Shown here: positions 28,095 to 28,125 of the stretch, one piece after another
How the letters are laid out: the number at the start of each line of letters is the position of its first letter
Numbering within the stretch: the stretch's first letter is position 1
Source: Chara braunii
Taxonomy: Eukaryota > Streptophyta > Charophyceae > Charales > Characeae
DNA: 28,125 nucleotides
Direction of reading: 5' to 3'
Assembly (NCBI GenBank): GCA_003427395.1
Contig: BFEA01000087.1
Location: 2,006,345-2,034,469, forward strand
Translations under genes and position numbers: made by a program
The notes under the pieces: model-generated
What the model was told of the DNA's origin: nothing
Databases searched by the model: none
Seen by the model: only the letters and a program-made list of their open reading frames with translations

Positions 28095-28125
<31 letters not shown>
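28079..28125. repeat. (GA)n(CA)n microsatellite, cut by window edge
   Basis: A short GA run passes into CA that continues to the last base of the window. Confidence 0.95.

Noticed and set aside
27771-28124. 117-codon minus-strand frame at the window end
   Set aside because: It starts in the CA repeat and has no motif; the opposite strand carries the LTR-like sequence.

Overview
The window looks like low-gene-density nuclear DNA of a plant-lineage eukaryote. A charophyte alga such as Chara is my best guess. This rests on a chromodomain-type Ty3/gypsy integrase tail, a plant-style LINE zinc-binding domain, many long CT/GA and CA/TG microsatellites, and splice-like exon ends; it is an inference, not a proof. 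No prokaryotic gene organisation is visible. Almost everything recognisable is transposon wreckage, and only one host-like exon is convincing.

Layout. 1-1.6 kb: a CT microsatellite, then non-coding sequence. 1.76-3.69 kb: one long open exon of unknown function ending at a good splice donor. 4.15-6.2 kb: the 3' part of a LINE on the minus strand, flanked on both sides by CAAGGCA-rich repeats. 6.6-7.35 kb: a CT microsatellite and short repeats around a 19-bp inverted repeat. 7.37-10.69 kb: a decayed Ty3/gypsy element on the minus strand, in the order gag, protease, RT, RNase H, integrase, cut off inside the integrase core. 10.68-11.27 kb: a family of hairpin repeats. 11.52-12.19 kb: an AT-rich degenerate tandem array. 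13.0-20.9 kb: the C-terminal part of a second Ty3/gypsy integrase on the plus strand, split into three pieces (13.88-14.10, 14.56-14.65 and 20.25-20.48 kb), followed by a polypurine tract and a probable 3' LTR. The intervening DNA is packed with short perfect hairpins and holds two related copies of a structured element of about 480 bp. 20.9-28.1 kb: mostly non-coding, with microsatellites, a few exon-like open segments, a zinc-finger-like frame with a frameshift, and a second copy of a TATA-bearing, LTR-like segment that also occurs near 17 kb.

The most unusual signal is structural. In several unrelated repeat families (540-668, 10684-11271, 13418-13885 versus 19766-20252) the stem sequences differ between copies while complementarity is kept, partly through G-T wobbles. 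That suggests either selection on a folded RNA or hairpin-templated mutation. I could not run a covariation test, a database search or RNA mapping. All coordinates were counted by eye and may be off by a few bases, and the ends of degenerate elements are approximate.
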